Source: JAMZMI01 sp963848175
GTDB taxonomy: Bacteria; Bacteroidota; Bacteroidia; Cytophagales; Cyclobacteriaceae
NCBI GenBank assembly: GCA_963848175.1
Contig: CAWKCO010000012.1
Span: forward strand, 620,001 to 684,000
Reading direction: 5' to 3'
DNA: 64,000 bases
The notes under the pieces are model-generated. The model did no database searches, was not told the origin of the DNA, and saw only the letters and a list, made by a program, of their open reading frames with translations. Positions 45,801 to 53,951 of this stretch are shown here, piece by piece. Positions within the stretch are counted from its first letter, which is position 1, and every line of letters starts with the position of its first letter. A program made the translations under genes and the position numbers.

Positions 45801-46573
45801 CAAACAGAAAAGAAAAGTCTGGCATTCGCGCAGCGATCATCAGAGAAAAAGGTGTGAACGGCGACCGTGAGATGGCTTATGCGCTCTATCTGGCTGGTTT
45901 CGATGTGAAAGACGTACATATGACCGACTTAGTGTCAGGACGTGAAGACCTCTCAGACGTAAACATGATCGTGTTCGTAGGAGGATTCTCCAATTCGGAT
46001 GTACTAGGCTCTGGCAAAGGCTGGGCGGGTTCTTTCGTATTCAACGAAAAAGCCAAAACGGCGCTAGACAAATTCTACAAGCGAGAAGACACACTAAGCT
46101 TGGGTGTATGCAACGGCTGCCAAGTGGCGATGGAACTGGGCGTGATCTATCCTGAAATGGGCGATGATCACCCTAAGATGAAACACAATGCCACAGGTAA
46201 GTTTGAGTCGGCGTTTATAGATGTGGTGATAGAAGAAAACGAAACCGTACTCTTCAAATCACTTTCGGGCAGCAGATTGGGTATCTGGCTAGCACACGGA
46301 GAAGGTCGCTTCGAGCTTCCAGGATCGGCGAGCGATTATGTGATTCCTGTAAAGTATGCTTACGATACCTTCCCTGGCAATCCTAACGGAAGTGATTTTG
46401 GTGCGGCGGCTGTAGCGTCTAAAGATGGCCGCCATGTAGCCATCATGCCTCACTTGGAGCGTTCGCTCTTCTCATGGAACTGGCCGCACAACCGTGAGAT
46501 CAAAGGCATGGACGTAACTCCTTGGATGGAGCCATTCGCCAATGCGAGAGAGTGGATTAAGGAGAAGGTTTAA
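42893..46573 (+). CDS. purL: Phosphoribosylformylglycinamidine synthase, single-chain form
   Basis: The 1,226-residue large PurL that converts FGAR and glutamine to FGAM in purine synthesis. Domains in order: N-terminal PurS-like part (1-150), linker with FSQINSEHCRHKIF, two AIRS-like synthase halves (TGSGGEIRDRMAGG near 262; SIHDHGAGGHLNCLSELVED near 444; second half AGHDVSAGGLITTLLE) and a class I glutamine amidotransferase. The amidotransferase has the nucleophile in LGVCNGCQVAMELG near 1073 and the LAHGEGRFELPG His-Gly-Glu. It is intact over 3.7 kb, which makes random sequencing error as cause of the nearby frameshifts less likely. Confidence 0.97.
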   Translation: MIYIFKKNSSQFYVVGSQKALLDQDLKTLTWLFSGAAPIKETFVKGDFVGPRKEMITPWSTNAVEIAQNAGVEGLFRIELFQTDVKEFDPMLQQKYDEIGSDIFTLNIEPKGIESIEDLKTYNESEGLALSDEEIAFLENVAKEIGRPLTDSEVFGFSQINSEHCRHKIFNGTFIIDGKEQELSLFKWIKKTSQDNPNFIVSAYKDNVAFVEGPVAEQFAPATQDKPDYFETKDYESVISLKAETHNFPTTVEPFNGAATGSGGEIRDRMAGGQGSFALAGTAVYMTSYSRLEPGKKHEESLAPRKWLYQSPKDILIKASNGASDYGNKFGQPLISGSVLTFEHEENGQTQGFDKVIMQAGGVGYGKKANAIKKKVGTGEKVVILGGDNYRIGMGGSAVSSVDTGAFSQSLELNAVQRSNPEMQKRVCNAIRAMAELDENPIVSIHDHGAGGHLNCLSELVEDSGGDFDLDAFPVGDPTLSDKELIGNESQERMGLVIDASKTEYLKNVSERERAPYYEVGTTNGKMELQFSRKGQEQKPFDLKLEHLFGSSPKTILTDKTPDTYYADKDYDLKNLTEYLHAVLQLEAVACKDWLTNKVDRSVTGKVATQQTTGEIQLPLNNVAVMATDYKNKKGIATSIGHAPIAALIEAGAGSRLAVAEALTNVVWASLTHGLKGISLSANWMWPAKNEGENARLYEAVKDLSSFASNLGINIPTGKDSLSMAQKYPDKKVLAPGTVIISSVSQVSDITKTVNPNIDTRFADSKLAYVSFSLSELQLGGSSFAQANAYIGSECPDTTPGIVKSAFNALQELIKEGLIHAGHDVSAGGLITTLLEMNFPNQKGGLKVDLAGFGEEDIIKVLFAENPAVVIQYSDAEKVSAILEKHGANCFELGTVTSDRTVAITQGKWNTSLDIDSMRDVWYKTSYLLDQAQTKSELAKARYTNYKSQPLSYSFSEAFTGKMSDLGLNPNRKEKSGIRAAIIREKGVNGDREMAYALYLAGFDVKDVHMTDLVSGREDLSDVNMIVFVGGFSNSDVLGSGKGWAGSFVFNEKAKTALDKFYKREDTLSLGVCNGCQVAMELGVIYPEMGDDHPKMKHNATGKFESAFIDVVIEENETVLFKSLSGSRLGIWLAHGEGRFELPGSASDYVIPVKYAYDTFPGNPNGSDFGAAAVASKDGRHVAIMPHLERSLFSWNWPHNREIKGMDVTPWMEPFANAREWIKEKV

Positions 46574-46574
46574 T

Positions 46575-46640
46575 TTGGGCTTTTGGGCTTTTGGGCTTTC
46601 AACTCGCAATGCGCTGTACGCATTACGCTGTACGCTGTAC
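46575..46640. repeat. Short tandem repeats after purL
   Basis: Three copies of TTTGGGC(T) in a row at about 46575-46599, then GTACGCATTACGC and TGTACGCTGTAC repeats at 46614-46640. They border the left end of the insertion sequence. Confidence 0.6.
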
Positions 46641-46821
46641 TGAGTCCTCATGAAATAGGTTGACAGGCTTCCGACCTAAAGCCTAAAAACTGTGAATAAC
46701 TAATTGGTTTTAAATAGTCGGTAGTTTTTACATTTAAATCTATCAGAACGAAGCGGCGGGAGGCTCTGCTGGGGAGCAACCTTCCAAGGAATAATTCTGA
46801 TCGACTGAAAAGTTTGTTTTT

Positions 46822-46860
46822 AGGTGACCTAAAAGTACCCAAAGTACTTTAGGTCACCTT
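46822..46860 (+). terminator. Hairpin inside the insertion sequence, possible insulator
   Basis: AGGTGACCTAAAAGTAC and GTACTTTAGGTCACCT form a 16-17 bp stem with one bulge and a 5-base loop, followed on the plus strand by TCCTTTTT. It would stop transcripts entering from purL and so protect the transposase genes. Confidence 0.6.
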
Positions 46861-46907
46861 CCTTTTTGCCTGAATTTTTTGTCGGTTTATGCCTCCTAAA
46901 ACCCAAA

Positions 46908-47810
46908 TCAATCTTTCTTAAACTTAAAAATCTGCTTTTCAACATGCTTTTTTTGTTCTTCATAACTTACTGGACTAAGCCAATTTAAATTTTCTTGTTT
47001 TCTATCATGATTATATGTGTGAATGACGCGAGCTATCTCTTTGAATAAAGTCTTGCCTTTTGATAGCTCAATTGTTGGTAAGAGATGGTGTTTAATCAGT
47101 CCATTGCGTTGTTCTGCGTACCCATTTTTCAAGCAGTTTTCAGCCACACTCACTTTGATTTTCAACGCATTAATAGCCGATAAATACAATTGAGAAAAGT
47201 ACTGAGACCCTCCATCTGTATGATGGATACAGCTTTTCAAGGCTGTTCCTGATCGTAATTTTACCCACATATCAAAAGCATTTTTTGCCTCGACTGCTCT
47301 CATTCTTTCTGCTAAATGGTAACCAACAATTCTTGCACTATATACATCTGTTAAGCAAAATAAGAAGTACCTGCCAGATCCAATTACCACATAAGTCAAG
47401 TCTCCCACTACTAATTCATTGATGCCTCTAATAATAAGCCCTGATGCTAAATTGTTGTAATTCCAGCTTTGTAGGGATGATTTTGTGGTGACCACATTAA
47501 TTCGCAAAGGGACAAGTGACATGTTTGCCTGCGACATCAATTGTTCAAACTTGGAGATCCCAATATCAAATTTGGTCTTAATTTCTAGGTTATAATATAG
47601 AGATCTTGACCCTGCTCTACGGTCATGCTTTGATCGGTATTCTTTGACAAGTTTGATCATTTCAGCAATCTGAATCTTCTTCGGAGCTTCTCTGGATATA
47701 GCTTGATAATAGGCCTGCCTGGTGATGCCTAAATAACGATAGAATTGTTCCATGGCTATTTGGTGGTCACACTGAGTTGATCTGATTGCTGTCAGTAGTG
47801 GGAGTATCAT
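46908..47810 (-). CDS. IS3-family transposase OrfB (integrase domain)
   Basis: The 300-residue catalytic part of an IS3-type transposase with a retroviral-integrase fold. The D-D-E residues lie in VVGDLTYVVIG, CIHHTDGGSQY and CLKNGYAEQRNGLIKHHL. The N-terminal HTH region is YRYLGITRQAYYQAI. Translation either starts at the ATG at 47810, which overlaps the OrfA stop as ATGA, or arises by -1 shifting on the run of eight A just before it, giving an OrfAB fusion. Confidence 0.93.
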   Translation of the reverse strand: MILPLLTAIRSTQCDHQIAMEQFYRYLGITRQAYYQAISREAPKKIQIAEMIKLVKEYRSKHDRRAGSRSLYYNLEIKTKFDIGISKFEQLMSQANMSLVPLRINVVTTKSSLQSWNYNNLASGLIIRGINELVVGDLTYVVIGSGRYFLFCLTDVYSARIVGYHLAERMRAVEAKNAFDMWVKLRSGTALKSCIHHTDGGSQYFSQLYLSAINALKIKVSVAENCLKNGYAEQRNGLIKHHLLPTIELSKGKTLFKEIARVIHTYNHDRKQENLNWLSPVSYEEQKKHVEKQIFKFKKD

Positions 47811-48148
47811 TTTTTTTCAAAATCCTTCCCCAATCGCTCACTCATAACCTTGAGCAATTGATTTTTATATATCAACTCCACCTGCTGATCTCCTATAATC
47901 TCCTTGAGCTTTTTATTCTCCTTTTCTAATTCTCGCGTGTGATTGATATCCTTGGCCGAAGTAATCAATATAGGCTTAGGTAATTGCGTTTTACCGTACT
48001 GACCAATCCAAATTCTTACCGTCGCAGCTTTCACTTCATAGATATCCGAAATCTCTCTTATTGTGATCTCTCCTGACTCAAATAAAGCAACTTGCTCCTT
48101 TCGAAATTCCTCACTGAATCTCCTTCTGCGTCTCTCTTCAACTGTCAT
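47807..48148 (-). CDS. IS3-family transposase OrfA
   Basis: A 113-residue DNA-binding partner of OrfB. It has a helix-turn-helix of the HTH_Tnp_1 type (RRFSEEFRKEQVALFESGE then EISDIYEVKAATVRIWI) and a leucine-zipper-like coiled coil at the end (LEKENKKLKEIIGDQQVELI). The frame ends in GAA AAA AAA TGA, the usual slippery end of OrfA in IS3 elements. Confidence 0.92.
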   Translation of the reverse strand: MTVEERRRRRFSEEFRKEQVALFESGEITIREISDIYEVKAATVRIWIGQYGKTQLPKPILITSAKDINHTRELEKENKKLKEIIGDQQVELIYKNQLLKVMSERLGKDFEKK

Positions 48149-48247
48149 AATTTTACAAGTTAAAAAAGTTATCCACAGCTTTGGGTGTCAACGTATTCCA
48201 TGAGACAACATACGCTTTTGTCTTCTGTTTTCACCTTACCACTTTCA

Positions 48248-48528
48248 ATTCTCACCAACCAGTCACTCACTGGCCGTGCCCCACTAGGCGTGCCCCATTA
48301 ACCAGTTATTCACTAGGCGTGCCCCTCGTAGAGAATCCTAATCTCAAACCAGACAGAAAACGTACATCTAGCTGGCGGCTAGGATTCCCTAAGGTGCGGA
48401 CAAGTCGCGCACGGCCACTAGCCGTGCGCCAGTCAATGACTAAAGGATGGAAAACCTTCAATTCTTAATTCTCCACTTTAATCTTCAATCCTTTCATCTT
48501 TCATCTTTTCATTCTCACCAACCAGTCA
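48248..48528. repeat. Repeat-rich intergenic block flanked by 18-bp direct repeats
   Basis: ATTCTCACCAACCAGTCA occurs at 48248-48265 and again at 48511-48528. Between them lie GCCGTGCCCC and two copies of CACTAGGCGTGCCCC, an AACCAGT variant, and a GC-rich palindrome. The block looks like a small repeated intergenic element or the remains of one. It has no gene I can support; a 95-codon frame through it is made of these repeats. Confidence 0.6.
48407..48429. repeat. GC-rich palindrome
   Basis: GCGCACGG and CCGTGCGC form a perfect 8-bp stem around a 7-base loop CCACTAG. It resembles REP-type hairpins and stands out from the AT-rich surroundings. Confidence 0.65.
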
Positions 48529-48593
48529 TATCGCCTTTTTTCATTGATTTGACCATAGTCAAGCCAAATCTTCCCTATCTTGAGATTTATCCT

Positions 48594-49001
48594 ATGAGCC
48601 ATTCCATTCCTATCTCGCGTATAAAATCTGAAATTAAGTTGATCACTGCCCGTAGTGGTGGGTCAGGTGGTCAGCATGTAAATAAGGTAGAGACCAAAGT
48701 CATGCTGCGATTTAATGTTGTAGAATCAATAGCGCTTACGGCTAGTGAAAAAGAACGTATTCTTGAAAAAATAGGGTCTCAGCTTACTAAAGAGGGAGAA
48801 TTGATCATCACGGCGGAAACGTATAAATCGCAACTTAAAAACAAAGAGGATGCCTTTAGAAAACTCGATCGACTACTGAAAAGCGTCTTTTTCATTCCGA
48901 AAATTAGAAAAAAAACCAAGCCCTCAAGATCGTCTGTAAACAAGCGCATTCAAGCCAAAAAACAACATGGCGAAAAGAAAAAATGGAGACAAAAACCATA
49001 A
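48594..49001 (+). CDS. arfB: Alternative ribosome-rescue factor B (peptidyl-tRNA hydrolase ArfB)
   Basis: A 135-residue release-factor-like protein that frees stalled ribosomes by cleaving peptidyl-tRNA. The catalytic GGQ is in ARSGGSGGQHVNKVETKV near residue 28. The C-terminal tail is rich in Lys and Arg (SVNKRIQAKKQHGEKKKWRQ), as needed for binding the empty mRNA channel. The ATG at 48594 (MSHSIPISRIKSEI) is the true start; the open frame to 48447 lacks similarity. Confidence 0.94.
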   Translation: MSHSIPISRIKSEIKLITARSGGSGGQHVNKVETKVMLRFNVVESIALTASEKERILEKIGSQLTKEGELIITAETYKSQLKNKEDAFRKLDRLLKSVFFIPKIRKKTKPSRSSVNKRIQAKKQHGEKKKWRQKP

Positions 49002-49112
49002 GCATCCTTTCCCTGGCCCTTTCAGGGCTAAGATATAATTACGTCGGAGTATCTAGCAACATAACCACTTATACATTGATTTAAACATGCGGCTTTTTAA
49101 CTGCTATTTTAT

Positions 49113-49129
49113 CCCCCGCTGGGCGGGGG
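49113..49129. repeat. GC-rich hairpin downstream of arfB
   Basis: CCCCCGC and GCGGGGG pair around TGG. No T run follows on the plus strand, so it is not a classic terminator. Confidence 0.4.
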
Positions 49130-49163
49130 CTTGGGGGTGGAAAAAATCATTTCACGTCTTGCC

Positions 49164-49883
49164 TTACTCCTCTTCAGTCTCCACCGAATTTGGCAATCTT
49201 TCTATATCCATGGTCGAAAAATAACCTCGTAGCGTGCTTTCATCCAAGCCTTCCCCAGCCACCACGATCAAGAAGCGATCATTGGCGATGAGCGTCATGC
49301 TGGTTTCTCCCGATTCGTAGTTGGCAGTAAACCATCCTGGCTGACCTTTCACTTCAATAGATTTCATGATGCCCTCAGAGGACTCATATTCATATTGATT
49401 GACGTAACCAGAGAGCAATGCGCCTACTTTGAGGTAATCAAAAATAGAAGCGCTTAATTCCTTGTTTCCGTCTTTGTAGTTCTTTGCCCCGGTACTATAG
49501 GTAAATTCCCCGTATCTGGTCGTAGCACCTTCAGGCTTTTCATATAAACTATAGCCACCAAACTGGTCTGGCAAGAAGTTGATCAAGTCCCTAAAATTAA
49601 CAACCTGAGAGGCACTTAAGCTCCCATAATTGACGGATTCTCTAGAGTAGTTCCCCAAAGAACCAGACTCATTAGAGCTGTTGGAAGCTGAATATTCATT
49701 CGATGCTTGTGTATCGTTTGTGGTTGAAGGTTCATCCTTCTTTTTCCCAAAGAGAAAATCATCAATGGCCTGATCGGCTTTTTTTTCGAATTTGCCTTTG
49801 AGATTAATCTGAGCGTGTGATGCATTTGTAAAAACAATTGCGCACAGCAATACAATGGTAGCTTTAGTAGAGAGAGAGATCAT
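49164..49883 (-). CDS. Exported hypothetical protein
   Basis: A 239-residue protein with a signal peptide (MISLSTKATIVLLCAIVFTN, cleavage after SHA). Residues 45-75 are a low-complexity Ser/Asn/Thr linker; residues 90-230 look like a folded beta-rich domain (FTYSTGAKNYKDGNKELSAS, VKGQPGWFTANYESG, TMTL-like strands). I do not recognise the family. It is probably periplasmic, near a second unknown envelope protein that is transcribed in the same direction. Confidence 0.75.
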   Translation of the reverse strand: MISLSTKATIVLLCAIVFTNASHAQINLKGKFEKKADQAIDDFLFGKKKDEPSTTNDTQASNEYSASNSSNESGSLGNYSRESVNYGSLSASQVVNFRDLINFLPDQFGGYSLYEKPEGATTRYGEFTYSTGAKNYKDGNKELSASIFDYLKVGALLSGYVNQYEYESSEGIMKSIEVKGQPGWFTANYESGETSMTLIANDRFLIVVAGEGLDESTLRGYFSTMDIERLPNSVETEEE

Positions 49884-49980
49884 AGCAGTATATTACAATT
49901 GAAACTGAATATTATTCAAAAATACAACAGGAAAAGAAATAAACAAGACGCCACTGAAATTACCGTGATCTAACTCCTTA

Positions 49981-50697
49981 TCAGTCTCTTAACAATAGCT
50001 CCAACTTTTGTTTGACCTGAGTTTCCGTGCCTCCCCAAAAGTAATTGCCCTGACTGGTGGTTATTTTGAGATAATCCTCCGAATCAGGGGATTGATACAA
50101 GTTTATGATGCCCTCAGAGGATCGAAACTTTCCTTTGCTATAGCCGCCAGCGGCAAATCCATTTACCTTCATCTTGATTGTTGGTAAGTCTGTCACCATA
50201 TAAACCGTGTCAATATCGTCAATGGCCATTTGCGTACCATAAGAACCCGTAATAACCACATGCTTTTCTGTAATGTCTATTTCATTGGGTCTTGTGGAAT
50301 AATAAAAACCCACAATAATCCCGATCAATATCACCAAGCAAATGGTTGCTACCACGTAAGCAGTGGTTCTTGTTGCACCTTTCTTATTATGATCGAATTT
50401 TTGACTTTTAATTACAAATATTGGCACAATAGTGAGGAGGAGTAGCAGCATACCAAAGATGGCAAAATGCATTTTTCCCATTAACTGAAAAACCAAAGCT
50501 TGCACTAACACCACTACGCCGAGTGGGATCAACACTTTTTTCATAAAGGGCAAGTAGCCTTTGAGGTCGAATTGCTCGCGCTCCTTTTCTGACATGGTAT
50601 TGTAGCCAGAGATCAAATACTTCGCGTTGCGTTCCGTAACGATCAATGGAATGCCAATAAACACGCCACTCACAATCAAAATAGGAATCCAGGTCAT
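49981..50697 (-). CDS. Membrane protein with DUF3784-like helices and a PH-like domain
   Basis: A 238-residue membrane protein. Three or four helices are visible (about 3-20, 52-72, 76-94, 112-132), with the segment RNAKYLISGYNTMSEKEREQ as in DUF3784 proteins. The last 90 residues have a small beta-barrel pattern (DITEKHVVITGSYGTQMAID then FRSSEGIINLYQSP) like bacterial PH domains. Function unknown. Confidence 0.78.
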   Translation of the reverse strand: MTWIPILIVSGVFIGIPLIVTERNAKYLISGYNTMSEKEREQFDLKGYLPFMKKVLIPLGVVVLVQALVFQLMGKMHFAIFGMLLLLLTIVPIFVIKSQKFDHNKKGATRTTAYVVATICLVILIGIIVGFYYSTRPNEIDITEKHVVITGSYGTQMAIDDIDTVYMVTDLPTIKMKVNGFAAGGYSKGKFRSSEGIINLYQSPDSEDYLKITTSQGNYFWGGTETQVKQKLELLLRD

Positions 50698-50748
50698 GGG
50701 TTATTCATAGAGTGTTGGATTTTCTCAAACCTTGGGTATGCATTGTGA

Positions 50749-52038
50749 TTACATCACCGCTTTCAAACTCTTCTCATTTGCCGCGATAATCTTCGCAATC
50801 TCTTCCTCTCCTAGCACTGCTGAAACGAACAAGGTCTCAAACTGAGATGGAGCGAGATAGATACCATTTTCCAGCATATTTCTAAAATACTTACCGAAAA
50901 GCTGCGTATCGCAACGTTTGGCTATTTCGAAATCAGTTACGGTTTCGTTCGTGAAGAACAGGCTATACATACTACCAATTTGATTGATGGTATAGTTCAA
51001 CCCCAGCGCTGAAAGTGATTTTTTATATCCCGCAACTAGTTGAATGGTAGTGTCTTCCATTTTTTGGTAAATAGAAGCATCTGAATCCAGCTTTCGCAAA
51101 ATGGCCAAGCCTGCAGCCATCGCTACAGGGTTTCCTGAGAGCGTTCCCGCCTGATAGACTGGTCCTTGCGGAGATACAAAGTCCATGATCTCCGTTTTTC
51201 CACCATAAGCGCCAACAGGCATACCTCCACCGATGATTTTGCCCAAAGTGGTCAGATCTGGCTTCACTCCTAATCGCTCTTGTGCCCCTCCTTTTGCAAG
51301 TCTGAAACCCGTCATTACTTCGTCGAAGATGAGCACGATTCCTTCTTGGTCGCAAATGGTGCGCAAGCCTTCTAGGAAGCCCGCTTTTGGCAACACACAG
51401 CCCATGTTTCCCGCTACAGGTTCTACAATGATCGCTGCCATTTCGCCCTTATTGGCTTCTGCCAATTTTCGAACCGCCTCCAAATCGTTGAATGGAGCAA
51501 GCAACGTGTCTTGAGCCGTTCCTTTGGTTACCCCTGGGCTATCTGGCGTGCCCATCGTCACCGCACCACTACCTGCCGCAATCAAAAATGAATCGCCATG
51601 ACCGTGGTAGCAACCTTCAAACTTGATAAACTTATCTCTGCCTGTAAATCCACGAGCCACACGAATGGCCGACATGGTAGCCTCTGTGCCAGAGTTCACC
51701 ATGCGCACCTTATCTATAGACGGCACCATTTTGGCAATCAACTCAGCAATCTCCACCTCTCTCTCTCCTGGGGCGCCAAAGGATGGAGAGTTTTTTACGG
51801 CCTCTATGATGGCCGCTTCTACCTCTGGGTGCGCGTGTCCCAAGACCATTGGCCCCCATGAGTTGATCATATCTATAAAAGAATTTCCATCCTCATCTGT
51901 CATGTAAGCTCCCTTGGCAGATTTGAAAAACAAAGGATCACCTCCCACAGCCTTAAAGGCCCTCACTGGCGAGTTTACGCCACCTGGAATGTGCTTTTTT
52001 GCTTGTTCAAATAGGGACTTACTCTTTTTAATTCTCAT
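50749..52038 (-). CDS. hemL: Glutamate-1-semialdehyde 2,1-aminomutase
   Basis: A 429-residue PLP enzyme forming 5-aminolevulinate from glutamate 1-semialdehyde in the C5 route to haem. The PLP Lys is in LGKIIGGGMPVGAYGG near residue 268, with LIFDEVMTGFR and CYHGHGDSFL motifs and the N-terminal PGGVNSPVRAFKAVGG. Length is standard. Its ATG lies 11 bases inside the end of the upstream TPR/periplasmic-binding gene, so the two are translationally coupled. Confidence 0.97.
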   Translation of the reverse strand: MRIKKSKSLFEQAKKHIPGGVNSPVRAFKAVGGDPLFFKSAKGAYMTDEDGNSFIDMINSWGPMVLGHAHPEVEAAIIEAVKNSPSFGAPGEREVEIAELIAKMVPSIDKVRMVNSGTEATMSAIRVARGFTGRDKFIKFEGCYHGHGDSFLIAAGSGAVTMGTPDSPGVTKGTAQDTLLAPFNDLEAVRKLAEANKGEMAAIIVEPVAGNMGCVLPKAGFLEGLRTICDQEGIVLIFDEVMTGFRLAKGGAQERLGVKPDLTTLGKIIGGGMPVGAYGGKTEIMDFVSPQGPVYQAGTLSGNPVAMAAGLAILRKLDSDASIYQKMEDTTIQLVAGYKKSLSALGLNYTINQIGSMYSLFFTNETVTDFEIAKRCDTQLFGKYFRNMLENGIYLAPSQFETLFVSAVLGEEEIAKIIAANEKSLKAVM

Positions 52039-53908
52039 AACTATCCTTGTTCACAATTTTCAATTCGGCTTTTTCGAACTTTACCAATGGCACCACTTGG
52101 TTGTCATTTGCAGTACCATATTTAATGCCTTGTAGTACTTGGCCTTCATAAAAGCGGTCATTCACCAATCCCCTTTGGAAATAAACCCCGTTGGTTTTCA
52201 TCAGACGGCCTATCTGGCTGATCATCTCATAACCCAAAAAGTGGTACAATGAAGGCTCTATTTTGTAAGTACTAGAAATATTCTTTTTTATAGACTGATA
52301 AGAAACATTGGAATCATCAATGTAATCAGGATGAACGAGGGTGGCATTGATTCTCTCTAACTGAGTATAGGAAAGCATGGTAAAGTCCAGCCAGCTACCA
52401 TACCCGAAAAGAATAGTACTATCGCCCATGGTCTCTACGGCACTGATCAAGTTATTGGCTAGGAAGTTTTTGGATGTAGCACCCAAAATATGTCCAATAG
52501 AGTCTTTTCCTATCAAAAGCACATTTTCATAATAGGTCACCGCACGATTATTATCGTCGTAAGACACAGGTAAGTATCTAGGGTGATACTTGTTGTTTTG
52601 GATGTAAGGATATTTTTCCGCCCGCTCTACGTCAGCAGGTCTTAAACGCTTTTCTTTGATAAATCTGCCACTGTTAAGTAAAAGAAGAGAGTCCGCTTCT
52701 GCTTTGGTATAGTAGACTTCTTTTTGTTCAATCAACTCATCCAACACCTCTTTTGCACTTTCCTGAGTCAGCTCCTGATACCGAATAATACTAAAACCTG
52801 CCTGCTGCATTGCCTCCTTGTATGTAGCGGCGAAGATCGAGTCACGCTCAGTGCCTTCATAAAAGATCATCACGTTTTTATTGGAGAGATTCTTATCGGC
52901 ATATTCTGCCAACTTGAGTGCCATGGTCTCTTGAGAAGGTTTGAAAAGATAACCGTACGGATTATTACTAATCACCTCCCAAGTGCTCGACAGAGGGTTG
53001 ATCATATTGACGCCATTTTCGCTAGAATAAGCTTTTACCAATTTTACTGGTTCGGCATAAAGCGGGCCAACTATAAGATCAAGGTAATCCGGAGGCAAAC
53101 TATTTAAGATAGACTGAGTTACAGCGCCACTTTTTTTGGTATCATAAGCTACCAGCTCCAAATTCACTCCCTTATCCTTCAACTGCTTACAAGCCAAAAC
53201 CATCCCTTGATACAAATCCATAACAATGGTATTTTGAAATACAAGATCAAGATTGGTAGAATCGTAAACAAAAGGAAGCAATACTCCAATGCGGTATTTG
53301 TCCTTTTTCACCAGTGGCAACAATTCCAGTGACATGCCATTGCTAGCGAAACTCCATTTTTCATCCAAGCGATTTATTTCCTTAAAATCTCGCTTTGAAT
53401 ATGGTAGATCATTGAGTTTTTCATAATAAACACGTCCCAAGGCTTCATTTTCCCCGTGCTGATCATGCAGCACTTTGATCATCTGCAAAGGCTTGGGAGT
53501 TATGAACTTCCTGATAAGCGCGCCTCCAATCTTGACTTGCTCCTCTCGGTTCATTTTTTCAACATAGTTGAGTGCCTTGTCAAACTGTTCACTTTCAAAG
53601 TAGGCATAAGCCAACCAAAACGTAATCTCATTTTTTTTGTCCCAATTTGGAACTTGCTGCTGTAGCTGTGTCCACATATCAACGGCTACCTTCACATTTC
53701 CTTGCTGGTAAGCACTCAATGCAAAGTAAAACGAGGAATATGTCCCAAAATACGGGTCGGTGGTAAGTGCGGAAAAAGCATTCTGAGCATTTCGATACTC
53801 TCCTTTTTCGAACAATCGCTTGGCTTCTAGGTATTCTCCTTGACCTGTTTGTGCCATGACACTGGTGGCACAAAAGAGCATGCTTAAGATCAGTAACTTG
53901 ATTTTCAA
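52028..53908 (-). CDS. TPR-containing periplasmic-binding-fold protein, LpoA-like
   Basis: A 626-residue exported protein. A signal peptide (MKIKLLILSMLFCATSVMAQ) is followed by TPR-type helices (residues 20-160: RLFEKGEYRNAQNAFSAL, YQQGNVKVAVDMWTQL). The rest is a type 1 periplasmic-binding fold (KYRIGVLLPFVYDSTN to near 560), with LDLIVGPLYAEPVKLV and NVMIFYEGTERDS. TPR plus PBP1 is the layout of LpoA, an activator of peptidoglycan synthase PBP1A in proteobacteria, but ABC-receptor relatives have the same fold. The adjacent haem gene gives no clue. Confidence 0.82.
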   Translation of the reverse strand: MKIKLLILSMLFCATSVMAQTGQGEYLEAKRLFEKGEYRNAQNAFSALTTDPYFGTYSSFYFALSAYQQGNVKVAVDMWTQLQQQVPNWDKKNEITFWLAYAYFESEQFDKALNYVEKMNREEQVKIGGALIRKFITPKPLQMIKVLHDQHGENEALGRVYYEKLNDLPYSKRDFKEINRLDEKWSFASNGMSLELLPLVKKDKYRIGVLLPFVYDSTNLDLVFQNTIVMDLYQGMVLACKQLKDKGVNLELVAYDTKKSGAVTQSILNSLPPDYLDLIVGPLYAEPVKLVKAYSSENGVNMINPLSSTWEVISNNPYGYLFKPSQETMALKLAEYADKNLSNKNVMIFYEGTERDSIFAATYKEAMQQAGFSIIRYQELTQESAKEVLDELIEQKEVYYTKAEADSLLLLNSGRFIKEKRLRPADVERAEKYPYIQNNKYHPRYLPVSYDDNNRAVTYYENVLLIGKDSIGHILGATSKNFLANNLISAVETMGDSTILFGYGSWLDFTMLSYTQLERINATLVHPDYIDDSNVSYQSIKKNISSTYKIEPSLYHFLGYEMISQIGRLMKTNGVYFQRGLVNDRFYEGQVLQGIKYGTANDNQVVPLVKFEKAELKIVNKDSYEN

Positions 53909-53951
53909 AATATATTGGTTTAAAATCGTTCGATAAAGAGTATTGAAACTA

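Larger units (their letters stand above)
46647..48204 (-). mobile_element. Insertion sequence of the IS3 family (about 1.55 kb)
   Basis: Two overlapping transposase frames on the minus strand lie between imperfect terminal inverted repeats. The left end reads TGAAATAGGTTGACA from 46651 and the right end, read inward, TGGAATACGTTGACA from 48200. Outside both is CTCA/TGAG, so the repeats could extend to 46647 and 48204. A second inner repeat CTGTGAATAAC/CTGTGGATAAC is present at each end. I found no clear target duplication. Both frames are open, so the element may be active. The family and D-D-E motif are plain, but the exact IS name needs a database. Confidence 0.85.

Noticed and set aside
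46648..46842. Minus-strand open frame in the left part of the IS
   Set aside because: Starts inside the IS hairpin region and covers the terminal inverted repeat; no similarity.
48270..48430. Possible small CRISPR array
   Set aside because: Repeats are short, unevenly spaced and variable, with no cas genes nearby.
48181..48468. Open frame of 95 codons to the right of the IS
   Set aside because: It runs through the inverted repeat end and the GTGCCCC repeats; composition is that of repeats and not of a protein.
49113..49129. Terminator of arfB
   Set aside because: Strong GC stem, but no T run follows in the arfB direction.
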